Of a DNA stretch of 64,000 bases, positions 22,617 to 33,175 are shown one piece after another. The notes beneath the pieces were generated by a model that searched no databases, was not told the origin of the DNA, and was given only the letters and a program-made list of their open reading frames with translations. A program made the translations under genes and the position numbers. Within the stretch, counting starts at the first letter, position 1; every line of letters starts with the position of its first letter. The DNA comes from Drosophila miranda (Eukaryota; Arthropoda; Insecta; Diptera; Drosophilidae), in assembly GCF_003369915.1 (NCBI RefSeq), contig NC_046675.1, positions 10,416,001 through 10,480,000 on the forward strand, given 5' to 3'.

Positions 22617-25600
22617 CTACAGTTGCTGATTGTCCAGCCAGGCGTCGACGGCTTCGAGATTTTCGGACAACCAGACAATGTTGTTCTTCACCGTCTCCAG
22701 GGCGCGCACGCGTGCCGCAGTTCCGGCTCCTGCTTCGGGATACTTCTCGAAGAAGTACTCCATTTCCTCGAGCTTCGTCTGGGTGCTGAAGCGAGCCGTG
22801 ATCGACGGTATAAGGTTGCCCAGATACCGCTCGTTCAGCCCAAAGCGATCTACCAACTTCTGCCAGTTCTCGCGCACATACTCCCAGACCAGGGACTCGC
22901 CCACCGGATTGGCCGCAATGTAAGTCAGACAGGTGAAGTAGTCCTGACCTCGCACGTACTCCTCGTTCCAGGCCAGGTCAATGTAGCGCTGCAGGATCCA
23001 GGGCTCCTGCACAGCGGCCAGGCCGTACATCAGCTTCGATTTCTCGCTGGCATCGGCCTCGTTGACAAACAGCTCCCAGACCTTCTCCCAGATCTCTTGG
23101 TTTCCCACCGATTGCATGCCGTAGTAGTAGATGGTCTCGCGGAGATCTGGCTTGGGGCGCTCATCGGGATTAACCAGCCAACTGTTAAACTGCTCTCCCA
23201 CCTCGCTGAGGCAAGATTCCAGACCCAGGGAACAGGCGGCACTCAAGGCCGTCACCCGAAGACGACTGAGGAGTAGATAAAGCAACGTTTCGTTGAAAGG
23301 ATGCATCATTGAGAGAGACTCTCACTTACTTGTCCAGGTGATCCTCTCCCACTGTCCAAGTGAGGGCAGTGTAGATGGGTTCGATCAGAGCCGTCGCATA
23401 CTTCTTGTACTTCACGTAGCTGGTCGTATAGTAGAGTGTACGCTTAAGAGATGTCAGCTTCGAGGCGGCCACGCTCCAGGGCACATAGTCCTCCTCCTTG
23501 TCCAGATACTTGGTCATGTCGAAAGCGGTCTCGTACGGCAGCTGCGTGGAGTCCGCAAGGGCGAAGGCGTCGTTCAGCAGGGAGGCGCGATCTCCGGAAC
23601 TAAAGGTACTGGGCGTGGTCACAAGCTCTGTGGCCAACGACTCCCACAGCGCCTCAGCATAGTTTACTCGGTAGTAGCCCACTTGCTCAGAGTTGAATTT
23701 GATCCACTGCACAGCAGCTGGCAGAGTAATGGTGACTGCAAATCAAGACGCTCAGATGAGAAGATCGGTAACCGGGAAGGAGCGCTGCCTTGCATACATA
23801 TGGCACCACTTACTTTCGCTCTGGTCATGGTAAAACCAGACCCGCTGCACAGTCGACTCGCCGCTGGTGGTGTATGTGATGGGTATTGACCAGCGGTAGC
23901 TGCAAGGTAATGTATGTGCGAATGTTTCGATCAGATACGCATGGGGCAGTAAGTTCTACGACTCACTTGAATTCCGAGGGCTCGTGATCAGCGTCATAGT
24001 CGTTGGGATTCGACAAGAAGCGCTTCTGCGTCAATTTGTATTCAGTTTCGGAGATCTTCTCCACCGTGACAACTGGCAGACCCATCTGAAAATATTTTGC
24101 ATAAAATGGTTAGAAATATTTTTCTAGCGAATCTGTGTCCGTTGTCTTTTGCTCCACCTGGACTGTCCACGTCAGCATGATGGCGGTCACATTGTAGTCC
24201 AGACCCAGCTTATCGATCTCGGCGAAGAAATTGGACGTCTCGGCGGTTGTGTACTTGTACTCATTCAGATAGTTGGTCACGGCCTGGCGGAAGATGGTCT
24301 CGCCCAGAAAGTCCTCCACCATGCGCACCAGCGAGGATCCCTTGGAGTAGGTGATGGTGTCGAAGATTTCCGTGATCTGGTCGGGGTTCTCCACGGTCTG
24401 GATGATTGGATGGGAGCCCAAAGTTCCGTCCAAGGTCAGAACTGCATGCAATGTGCTATAAATGAACTGGTCCCTCTATGGAATCATATGAATAATCGTA
24501 AGATGAATCCACCAATCCAAGCAATCCTAGTGCCGACTTGCCATTTTCCATTCGGGGAAGACTGAATCCACGCCAAGGTACTCGATGAAGCTGGCAAAGC
24601 CCTCGTTCAGCCAAAGATCGTTCCACCAATTCATGGTCACTACGAACGGAAGAGATGAGCCGGACTCATTGACTATGGAGCGGAGGTCGAGGACTCACCC
24701 AAATTTCCAAACCACATGTGAGCGAACTCGTGGGCAATGACGGAGGCAATGCGCTGCTTGTTGGTCGCAGAACTCGTCTCGGCATCGTACAGAAGGGAAG
24801 TCTCGCGGAAGGTGACCAGGCCCCAGTGCTCCATGGCACCGGACACGAAGTCGGGAATGGCTGCCATGTCCAGCTTGGGCAGGGGATACTCGATTTGGAA
24901 GTAGTCAATGTAGTACTCAATTACACCCTTGCCCACTTCCGTGGCAAAATCGACCTTTCCGATCTGCTCGGGGGTGGCGTAAACGCCCATTGTAAAGGTC
25001 TCGCCAATGCCTTTGGTGTCCACCTCAACGAATTTCGCGGTGAAGTCAGAGACAATGAAACAGGCCAGGTAGGTGCTCATGGGCACGCTCTTGGAGAAGG
25101 TTACTTCGGTGTAGGCCCCCTGATTGACTTCGGACTCCACGTTCATGTTGGACAGGGCATGGTAGTCGCCATCGACGGGGTGCACGAGGGTTATCTGGAA
25201 GGTGGCCTTCAGGGCCGGCTCATCGAAGCAGGGGAAGGCCTGGCGGGCATAGGTGGGCTCAAACTTGGACGTCGCTATCACCTTGCGGCTCTCATCCTCC
25301 TTAACATACGACGAACTGTACAGTCCCACAATCTTGTTGGCCATGGATCCCGCGAATCCCAGATGTAGGTCCACGTTAATGCCCGCGCTCAGCTCTTCTG
25401 CCAGCTGCAGAACCAGAAACTCCCTCACCGCGTCGAAGCTGATATCCGAGACTTCTACGCTTGAAAAGTCGGCCTTAAGGACAGACACGCTCGAAATGTT
25501 CAGGTCCAGGGAGTGCAGGACAATGGTATCGGTTGCCTCGTGGACGGTAAGGGTAATCGTTTCCTGCCCATTAAACTCTCCGGTCTCCACATTGGGGAAC

Positions 25601-26043
25601 AGATAAAGATCGTAGTGGGTGGGCTCCAAGCGGCTGGGGAGGCGATAGTCAATCTTCTCTTCCGGAGCTGCGGTGGTGACCGGAGCTGCGGTGGTGACTG
25701 GAGCTGCGGTGGTGACCGGAGCTGCGGTGGTGACCGGAGCTGCGGTGGTGACTGGAGCTGCGGTGGTGACCGGAGCTGCGGTGGTGATCGGATCTGCGGT
25801 GGTTTCAGGGGCTGAGGTAGGGCTCGATGGGTCAGTTTCTGAAGGTGTTCCTGTGCTCGGAGGAGCCACCGTGCTGGTTGACGTCGTTTGCAGGCCCGCC
25901 TCCAGCATATCAAGTTTTTCCTGGGCCTCGCGGAGATCGCTCTTCAAACTGGACTTTTGCACAGCCAGGACAATGGTGGAGACGGTGAAGGCGGTGAGGG
26001 CGAGGCTCAGGCCGATGGCCACCAGTTTCGCTGTGATAATCAT
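22617..26043 (-). CDS. M1 aminopeptidase N with Thr/Pro-rich linker, 1006 aa (cluster gene 3)
   Basis: Seven exons: 26043-24699, 24639-24542, 24475-24158, 24085-23967, 23899-23814, 23735-23330, 23265-22617; 1007 codons with consistent phases. The ATG at 26043 starts MIITAKLV, directly before a membrane span and the helix [18 protein letters not shown] mucin-like stalk (about residues 50-136) with seven or more PVTTAA repeats then leads to [17 protein letters not shown]. The protease core has [18 protein letters not shown] (the usual Asn replaced by His), [10 protein letters not shown] (H438, H442) and LNEGF. The intron after exon 2 begins GCAAGT, a GC-AG intron, placed by the join EWKM|RDQF that matches the paralogs. 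The C-terminal domain ends DNQQL without a GPI-type tail. The stalk implies display away from the membrane and heavy O-glycosylation (inference). Gene structure differs from copy 2, as the anchor and core share one exon. Confidence 0.88.
25664..25807 (-). repeat. 18-bp coding minisatellite (8 units) in the aminopeptidase stalk
   Basis: Eight in-phase 18-bp units based on GGAGCTGCGGTGGTGACC (plus-strand reading) encode the PVTTAA repeats of aminopeptidase gene 3. Units differ only by single substitutions; the last is the most diverged. Such arrays change copy number easily, so stalk length probably varies between alleles. Confidence 0.85.
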
Positions 26044-27430
26044 GCTCAATCTTTCTCGCGTTAATCCAGTACGGCCCGCATCCAAAGCGACACTAAGCCC
26101 AGCCGAATGGGGCTGGGAGCCAGGTAACCACGAGTACCCTCGAGTGGGCCCCTATATCTTAATTGGACACGGGTGATACCGCTCGTCGCTGATTGCTAAT
26201 CTAATCGTGCGCCGGCTCATCGACTGGTATTAGACGGAGAGCAAACATATGTACTCCCGAGGATCGTTCGAATTTATTGGCCCTGTCATGTCATGGCGCC
26301 GAGCGCTGGCAGCACGCTTCGCTTTGATTAAAGTTAGAAATGCCAAAGATCTGTCGCGTTTTTCCTCTTCCATCCGAAATTCCAATCTGGCTACTGAGCC
26401 GAGCCCAGAAACTCCCAGTGCCACTTCTCTAAGTTTCCACATCGCCGATGCCCATGTGTGTGTCTCCGGGCATATGAAAACGGAGACCAATTGAGCAAAA
26501 TTCAGACTACCTGCCCGGCTTCTCGCCCTTTCTCTGTTTCTCCCTGTATTATCCGGCGCTTAGGCCTAAAAAACCCTTTTCCGGTGCCGCAAGATTTTCG
26601 ACCTAATTAGAGAATCGGTATTTTCATTGTGTTAAAACCCAATCAACCAAATTTCCGCACACATTTTCGCAACGCCTGGCATACTACTCGCCGTATCGTT
26701 TGTGTATTTATAATGACTTTGTCGTTGAGTGAAGTTCTCTAATAATCGACATTGTAAATTAGTGTTTATTGCTATCTTGATGAAGGGTTCACCTCAATTT
26801 ACGGGAAACGTTGTTGTATGTACTATCATAACTCAATTATCTTTAAAGTACCACGAATATGAGTTCATTGATAAGATTAATCTGTATATAATTTCTTCAA
26901 TTTGTTCATTACTATTCCATTCATTTCTTCATATCTTGAGGATTCAGACTGTAAGAGCATATGTCTGTTTGTGTGAGGCCACCATCCATACATCTACATA
27001 ATTATCTTTCTTTATTTTACTATCAATCTCCATTTCTTATCACGACTTTCATCATTTTACCATAAATTCCCTTTTTTCGCCTTGCGGACAATGGTCTTAA
27101 GCGTCATTTGGCCTAATCCGGGGTATTAACTTTTGCCGAAAATACCAACAGCATCAACAAGGACAGCAACAGTCCTGGCTGGGTATTCTTCCCAGCAGCT
27201 TACCACAAAGCGCAATTAATTTCCCAAATTATATCCAGGCCTGCAGCACTAAAAACTATTTGTCATATGTTTTGTTATATAATTGGCTTGCCTGGCCAGC
27301 CTGCCGCCAGGCAAAATACAGGATCAAATGCAGATACAAACCCAGACAGGACAGAGAGGACAGACACAATCCAAAACCCAAACAAACCCGATTCCGAATC
27401 ATCGGCATCGGGCAACGGGCATTGATATTG
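26044..27430. other. divergent intergenic region, aminopeptidase gene 3 / wntD
   Basis: About 1.4 kb between two genes read away from each other. Near 26151-26160 the minus strand reads AAGATATAGG, a weak TATA candidate for the aminopeptidase, and GATA-type motifs are close by. No coding frame is supported in the remainder. Confidence 0.45.
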
Positions 27431-27436
27431 TCCAGT

Positions 27437-27454
27437 GGGAATCGGGGAATTCCC
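27437..27454 (+). promoter_or_regulatory. Dorsal/NF-kB-type sites upstream of wntD
   Basis: A perfect palindromic kB site, GGGGAATTCCC, occupies 27444-27454 and is directly preceded by GGGAATC at 27437-27443. The site is about 350 bp upstream of the wntD start region. Dorsal is a known activator of wntD in the fly embryo; the binding here is predicted from sequence only. Confidence 0.6.
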
Positions 27455-27503
27455 GCCGACTGAATGAGATCGGACAAATTTCATTCATGAGCACGTCAGG
27501 CGC

Positions 27504-27520
27504 CACATGAGGTCTACCTG
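27504..27520 (+). promoter_or_regulatory. E-box CACATG plus inverted Zelda-type motif
   Basis: CACATG (27504-27509), an E-box form bound by Twist, is followed by CTACCTG (27514-27520), the reverse complement of CAGGTAG. CAGGTAG is the canonical motif of the early-embryo pioneer factor Zelda. The pair sits between the two Dorsal-type sites. Confidence 0.5.
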
Positions 27521-27590
27521 CTTAAGCGTGGGAAAGTTGAGAGCGGCGAAGAGCATCCCCCGCGGACACGGACACGGACACACCGTGGAG

Positions 27591-27597
27591 CAGGTAG
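27591..27597 (+). promoter_or_regulatory. Zelda-type CAGGTAG motif
   Basis: A perfect CAGGTAG, the second in 80 bp and in opposite orientation to the first. Paired Zelda motifs next to Dorsal sites are typical of dorsoventral enhancers active at zygotic genome activation. Confidence 0.5.
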
Positions 27598-27720
27598 GTC
27601 CGGATGAAACAGGGCTGCTCCGCAATTTGGACCACCAGTGGGTTATTTGTGCAAGGCTGGGAGTTTTTGTCTCTCCACAAAATCCCAACCGAAGACAAAT
27701 TTCCGGTTTTTCGGCCAGGC

Positions 27721-27733
27721 CCGAATTTCCCAC
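27721..27733 (-). promoter_or_regulatory. promoter-proximal Dorsal-type site
   Basis: The minus strand reads GTGGGAAATTCGG, containing GGGAAATTC, a good Dorsal half-site arrangement. It ends about 30 bp before the wntD TATA box. Confidence 0.5.
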
Positions 27734-27764
27734 GGGCACGGCCCAGGATGGCGTTGGCTCCTGG

Positions 27765-27801
27765 TATAAATTCGCAGGCCATCTCTATTCACCATTCAGT
27801 C
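27765..27801 (+). promoter_or_regulatory. wntD core promoter (TATA and initiator)
   Basis: TATAAA at 27765-27770 is followed 33 nt later by TTCAGTCG, whose TCAGTC initiator places the start site at about 27798. This gives a 55-nt 5' UTR before the ATG at 27853. Confidence 0.75.
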
Positions 27802-27852
27802 GAGCTAGAGAGAGCACGGAGACAACACATCATACCACACACGCCACACAAA

Positions 27853-28779
27853 ATGTTCTTCATACTCAACCTAATCCTGGCCATCACCGGCTCTTCGGCG
27901 GGCGTCATTGAGCCCATGAACTATTACCAGTACACCCAGTTCCAGGCACCGCTCTCATGGGAGGCCATTACCAGCGCGGGCCTGAAGCAGGCGCTTTCCA
28001 GTTGCCAGGATAGCTTCAAGTGGCAGCGCTGGAACTGCCCCAGCACGGACTTTGTCAAGCGGCACACTGCACCGGCTACGCCGACGCCGGAGCGAGAGGA
28101 TGTCTACGTGGCCGCCATCTCCATGGCCTCCATCGTCCACAAGTTGACCAAGGATTGCGCCAACGGAGTCATCGCCGGCTGCGGATGCACAGGAAACGCC
28201 TTGAACGTGCCCTGCTCCCATGAGCCGCTCAAGGCCGTGGAACTCTACGAGAAGCGGTTTGGAAGCGGCTCGGGCGCCGCTGCCCACAACCAGAGGGTGA
28301 TCGGCTCGCTGCTGCAGCAGTCCTTAGTGCAGGAGTGCCGCTGCAAGCAACCCGGCCCGCAGGGCAAGTGCCTCGAGGAGGAGTGCGTCAAAGTGCTGAA
28401 ACCGTTCGAGGCGGTGGCCCAGGACCTGCTGCAGATGTACGACGACGCCATCCAGCTGGACAGCACTGCCAGCAATCTGAAGATCATGTGGGAGAACATT
28501 CCCCTCGACTCGCTCGTCTTTATGCAGGACTCACCGAATTATTGCGAACCAGAGGCCAGCGGCCGCTGGACGGGCACCCGAGGCCGCCAGTGCTCCAAAG
28601 ATGGCAGCGGCTCGGTGGAGGAGCGCCTCTCCTGCCAGCAGCTCTGCCGCGTCTGTGGCTACCGCGTGCGCACCCAGCACGTGCGCAGCGAGCGGCGTTG
28701 TAACTGCAAACTGGTCTGGGGATTCCGGCTCCAGTGCGACGTTTGTGTCCAGCTGGAACGACAGCACACCTGCTACTAG
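27853..28779 (+). CDS. wntD: WntD, secreted Wnt-family signal, 308 aa
   Basis: A single-exon gene, as expected for the intronless wntD. The signal peptide (MFFILNLILAITGSSAG) precedes a Wnt domain with the family's cysteine framework, including CQDSFKWQRWNCP and a cysteine-rich C-terminus ending CVQLERQHTCY. In most Wnts a serine in the segment CKCHGVSGSC carries palmitoleate. Here residues 162-173 read CRCKQPGPQGKC, with no serine at that place, which fits the known non-lipidated nature of Drosophila WntD. WntD feeds back on Dorsal/Toll signalling in the early embryo and innate immunity. The upstream Dorsal, Zelda and Twist-type motifs agree with this. Length is within one residue of what I recall for D. 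melanogaster WntD. The start is the first ATG after the predicted transcription start. The ORF extends further 5' in frame, but that part lies upstream of the TATA box and is non-coding. Confidence 0.92.
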   Translation: MFFILNLILAITGSSAGVIEPMNYYQYTQFQAPLSWEAITSAGLKQALSSCQDSFKWQRWNCPSTDFVKRHTAPATPTPEREDVYVAAISMASIVHKLTKDCANGVIAGCGCTGNALNVPCSHEPLKAVELYEKRFGSGSGAAAHNQRVIGSLLQQSLVQECRCKQPGPQGKCLEEECVKVLKPFEAVAQDLLQMYDDAIQLDSTASNLKIMWENIPLDSLVFMQDSPNYCEPEASGRWTGTRGRQCSKDGSGSVEERLSCQQLCRVCGYRVRTQHVRSERRCNCKLVWGFRLQCDVCVQLERQHTCY

Positions 28780-28887
28780 GGGTGCCAAGAATTGGACTGC
28801 GGGGCGCTGGTCAAGCCTCACAAAAACTTAGATTTAAATTAATTTATTTGTTTCCACCGTTTATTTATTTCTACCACAAACACCATC

Positions 28888-28893
28888 AATAAA
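28888..28893 (+). terminator. wntD poly(A) signal
   Basis: AATAAA 109 nt beyond the wntD stop codon, in an AT-rich 3' region with several TTATTTATT repeats (AU-rich-element-like), which may shorten mRNA life. Confidence 0.6.
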
Positions 28894-29945
28894 TACGTAA
28901 TTTACGAGTAAAACATAAAACTGTGCCATTACTTTTCATCGAAACTGTTAACAGACAGACTGATTTATGGAGCAATTGCAATGGTTAGAGAATTTGCCTG
29001 CCTGGCTGCACGTGAAAGCCATTTCCACTGATTACGAAATGCTTTCTTTCTATTTCGAACGTACAACCCAACCTTTAAATCACAAACTATTCTGGCTTTC
29101 TAAAAACTAAACGTGTACGACAGGTGGATGATGGTATTGTCAGACAGAAAAATCTGCAACGCCATAAAGTAGACTGCTGCTTGAATATCTGAAACGCAAA
29201 GGCACCATTGTATATCCATTAACATTAAATACATAATTAGGCAAAGCGAAATTTTAGTTGAACAAGAATTACCACTAAGTGTTCTTAGCCCTGCACCATC
29301 AAGTGGCCTCTGTGACACCAGCAGAAGACGTGTGGATACCAGGCAAAAGCCCTCCTTCCGCCCAACCGACCGATGGACGCTGTCGCAAGTCGCGTGACGT
29401 GTTAACCGAATTAATATTCGAAGAAAGTTAGAACTTAACTTACTAAAAGAGCTAAGCTTGCATTCAAATTTTCAAATACACTTACTAATTACGAGAAAGG
29501 TATGTGAGTATTAGTAATTTAATAAGAAGGAGGAAATTAATGGTGGTTATAATATAGTAGAGGGAAGTATAATTCGAGCATAAGATTCTAAACGGTTCAA
29601 ACAACTAATTCATCGATCTGCAAAGCAGAAGGGACAACGCTGTATAGTTTCTAGTGGATCTAATAGGAATCGTGAAGTTTATGCGGCTCAACAAATCAGG
29701 GCGACTTATTTGGATACTACTACAAATGCTTGCAAAATTCTAAGACTGATCTAGCACCAATTGAGTCCTAACAGTAGATACATATATGTATAACTTCTGT
29801 AATTTCTGTAACTTTCGAGACCCACACATCATTTGATAAGAACACGCAATCAACCCGATGTCTATATGTTTATTCCAAAGGACCTACAACCTAAAATCGA
29901 ATCTTAATGCATTTTGAGATTGTTGTACTAACTGCCCGGTGCTTC
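28894..29945. other. intergenic, convergent gene ends
   Basis: About 1 kb between the wntD 3' end and the 3' end of the minus-strand Osiris-type gene. AT-rich with no supported frame. Confidence 0.5.
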
Positions 29946-31043
29946 TTAGCTAATCCAAGTGGTTGGCTTGCCCTCCACCCGATATCCGTTGTAGGCGGCG
30001 GCTGCTGAGGAGGCGGCAGCTGCCAGCTCGGATCTCCGACTCGGCTCGCCGGCCCAGTAGGACGGGACCTCGTAGCTCTGGACCATCTTGTTGCCGTTCT
30101 TGATGGCTGAGATTATGAGAAGGAAGATGGCCAGTTTGCCTACCAGGATTGACTTGACCAGCAGCAGCTTGAGCTTCGTCACCAGGAACGGCACAATAGC
30201 AGACTGGATGAGGAAGGGCAGGATGAAGAGGGGCAGCACTTTGGTAATCATGTCGTACTTCTTGCCGCGACCTAGAACGATTCAATGGGTTTGAGTGGGA
30301 TGAGCTTTGCTCCTACATAAATTAGCAGACTCACCTTCTTCGCTGTTATCCGTGGTCAGCCAACGAGCTGCCATGATCTCCTTGAGGTTCTCGCCATCCA
30401 GCTTCACGTGCACGATATCATTGCTCATGTCCAGGCTGACATTGAGGCCAGGGCCGACAAAGTAGCGTTGTATGGTCTCATCCTCAGACTGCAGATCGGG
30501 CTGCTCTGTCCCTGTCCCTGTCGCTGTCCCCGTCTCTGCTGCACCGGATTCCTCACGCCTCTTGTTGCGATCCTTGCGCTTGCGTTTGCGTCTCTTCTTG
30601 CCCGCTGACGTCTCGTTGTCATCGTAGATGGGCGCCCCGGTTTGGGTCTCGAGCAGGGCCTCGGCATTGGCTTCCTGGCGCAGCTCCTGGGCCAGGATAT
30701 CTGCAGCCTCCAGCTGCTCCTGGTCGCTCTGTGGCTCCGGGCCCTCGGCAGCCTCGTTGTTGGCTATCTGGGAAGCACCCACGCGGTCCCTCAGACGCTT
30801 TTTGTACTCACTGGTAGTCTTGTTGCCCAGATAGGTGCTCTTGTAGTTCTTGTAGATGCCCATGAAGATGTGAGAGTTCTTCCTCAGGGACTGCTTGTCC
30901 TCCGGCTCGTAGCTACTCGCCAGCCCCCGAGCCGCTTCCGTGGCAGACGCTACCTCACTGGCCGTCTCCTGTCCGCCATCATGCCCCCTGGTCAGGGCGG
31001 TGCAGAGCACACTCAATAAAAGGAATCTCACTAGGCTGCTCAT
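29946..31043 (-). CDS. Osiris-type (DUF1676) secretory/membrane protein, 344 aa
   Basis: Two exons, 31043-30335 and 30271-29946, joined across a 63-bp GTGAGT...TCTAG intron. A signal peptide (MSSLVRFLLLSVLCTALTRG) is followed by a long acidic, Gln/Ala-rich region, a strongly basic stretch (residues 149-163, KKRRKRKRKDRNKRR) and the DUF1676 hydrophobic block encoded at the start of exon 2 (VLPLFILPFLIQSAIVPFLV, then ILVGKLAIFLLIISAI). The tail contains Tyr and is Ala-rich (AAAASSAAAAYNGY). Osiris proteins act in cuticle-forming epithelia and vesicle traffic during cuticle deposition. The two-cysteine N-terminal motif of typical Osiris proteins is not evident here, so it is a diverged member. 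A second family member lies 4 kb away on the other strand. Confidence 0.8.
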
Positions 31044-33037
31044 CTCTGCTGCATGTCACCCGTCGCCGATCTGTGATTGTTTGCTCCGCTCGATGTGTTC
31101 GCGCTGCACTGGCCAGCCACAAAATGTGGCACGATCAGCGGCCGCCAAGCATTTTATCAACTTAGAAGAAAGCAGCCAGACCGAGAGCCAGGCTGCTGCC
31201 AGTGCCAGCGCCAGACGAGTGGCATTCTGATGCTGGAATTGGCATTGGAATTGAGCACATCCAAGCAAAGCGTCCAACAAGCAGCCGGACAACGACAACC
31301 AGCAACCAGGTAGCCGCCAAGCAGGAACACAGCTGCCACAGAACCAACAGGTTGCCCCATCCAGCGATAGAACACGATTCTTGCGCTGGATTTGCAACAG
31401 AATCCTCTTCAATTAAATTGCCAGTCTTCGATGTCGACGTCTATGTCTTGGTCTAAACATTGCTGGCCCGTTGCGAGTTCGAAAGAAGAAAATATCTAGA
31501 GTAGGCCTGCAATTTCTCACTGATCTCGCTCATTGATTTCTTTTAGCTGTAATTGCCGCTGGCCGCCGCCACCGCTACATGGCCCCACCACCACCACCAC
31601 CAACACCGTCAGCATTAGCCATAAATAATACCAAATCGTTAAGTAGCCTGCTAACGGTTCGTGCTTGGTTCTTTGGCCCACAGGCAGGCCGAAACAGAGC
31701 CAGTCCCAGCGACGCCTTCAATTAACTCTGACGGCGATTGCATGAGAAAGTTGTTGACAAAACTGGCGCACAGAGAGCTGATCTTCTGCAAGGTGTCCGG
31801 GCGGAGGGGCGCTAAGACTGAAAATCCAGAGTAGAAAGTAAATTCTATCGATGGTGGCATGAAAAATCCGCTTCACATATTAGGTATCTTAATTTACTTT
31901 CACACAATTAGCAGTGATGCCAGCCAATTAGCAAAAGAAACAAAGTTAAAACCTGAAAGAAAGAGGACCTTGCATGAGAGATATATGTATGTCCATAGCT
32001 GTAATCTCATGCCTCGATAACATTTATGTCAATCTATGTCCCGACAGTCGCAAAATCCCCGATCTCATCTTATCTGTAAAATGGTAATCCACAATAAATA
32101 GTATCAGTCCAAAAACGTTGAACAAGTGAACAGTAATCCATCCGCCAGATACATGCGTCACAGCATACAAAAAAATAAATACAAATACAATATCTCCCAG
32201 ATCTGAACCTTCTTATGGCATAATAGTTATATTAATGTCAATATCAATGAATAAGCAATGCAAAGCTATATGTAGATATTCAGAATTGATGGAAAAGTTC
32301 TAGAGAAGTGGAAAACTTCCAACTGCATTCAGATACGTTCTATGAAGGTGCCCTTTGGGAAGTAAAACTAATTTCGATTATCTGCCATACTGCCATTATT
32401 TATTGGATGTCAGATAAAGAACTATTACTGTACACCTGCCTGTAAGCTGAAATTAGCTTGTACTATTATCATTATCATTTCGGAATGCCGTAAACGAAAG
32501 TGAATCGCCAGGGTGTGGGTTGAGGTGAGGGTAAGGCCTGCGTCAGACACTCATCAATGAATGACCGTTCCGTTACTATGCCGTCGAGTAAAGCATTTTA
32601 AGTACAGGCATAGATTGAAAATTAAAATGCAGCGCCTGCTTATTAATTAGCTGATAAATCATTACCGGCCAGCGACGAAAAATGAAAGCGAATCGATCGG
32701 GTAGATGCGGCGACGGCATGGGTATGGCGGCTGCCCTCAATATAGACACGCGTCGTGAAAGAATGCCCATGTCCCAGTCCAAGTCCAAGTTCCTATGTAG
32801 CACCAAATGCGTTGCGCTGGGGCCCCCCAAAAAGGGCCCTCGTGTCGGGCTGCATGCATATTCAAAGAAGTACGCCATCAGATTCGGCATCAGTCAGCCA
32901 GTCGGAGCCAGAGACATACTTGTACTCGCACTGTGGCACGATTTGCTTGTTTTGGCGCACGTTCGTGCCGTGAGACGCTCCGATGTCCGGCTGTCGAATT
33001 TCAAGTAGACGCCCAGAGGGCTGGCCAAGACCCACGT
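31044..33037. other. intergenic, divergent promoters
   Basis: About 2 kb between two divergently transcribed Osiris-type genes. It contains a (CCA)n-like tract near 31570-31610 and one coding-like patch at 31651-31815 that is listed separately. The rest is AT-rich non-coding sequence. Confidence 0.45.
31651..31815 (-). other. coding-like patch, possible orphan terminal exon
   Basis: On the minus strand a CTGGATTTTCAG acceptor-like site is followed by about 54 codons with GC-rich third positions, beginning LAPLRPDTLQKISSLCASF and ending AKEPSTNR before TAG. The codon choice looks coding, unlike the AT-rich flanks. No upstream exon or initiator ATG with correct phase was found, and the family is unknown. 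It could be the last exon of an unseen gene or a remnant. Confidence 0.3.
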
Positions 33038-33076
33038 CGATAAAAGCGAATGTCAGCGTGGGCCATGCATTCAATA
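33038..33076 (+). promoter_or_regulatory. core promoter of the 134-aa secreted protein gene
   Basis: CGATAAAAG (33038-33046) acts as a TATA-like box about 30-35 nt upstream of an ATTCAATAG initiator (start about 33073). The ATG follows near +104. Confidence 0.45.
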
Positions 33077-33175
33077 GTCGTCCGGTGCCAGAACTGAGCA
33101 GAGCTGAGCAGAGCCCAACGGATTACCAGATTCCCGAATCGAAGGACTAAACGAACATCAACGAAAGAACTCGAA

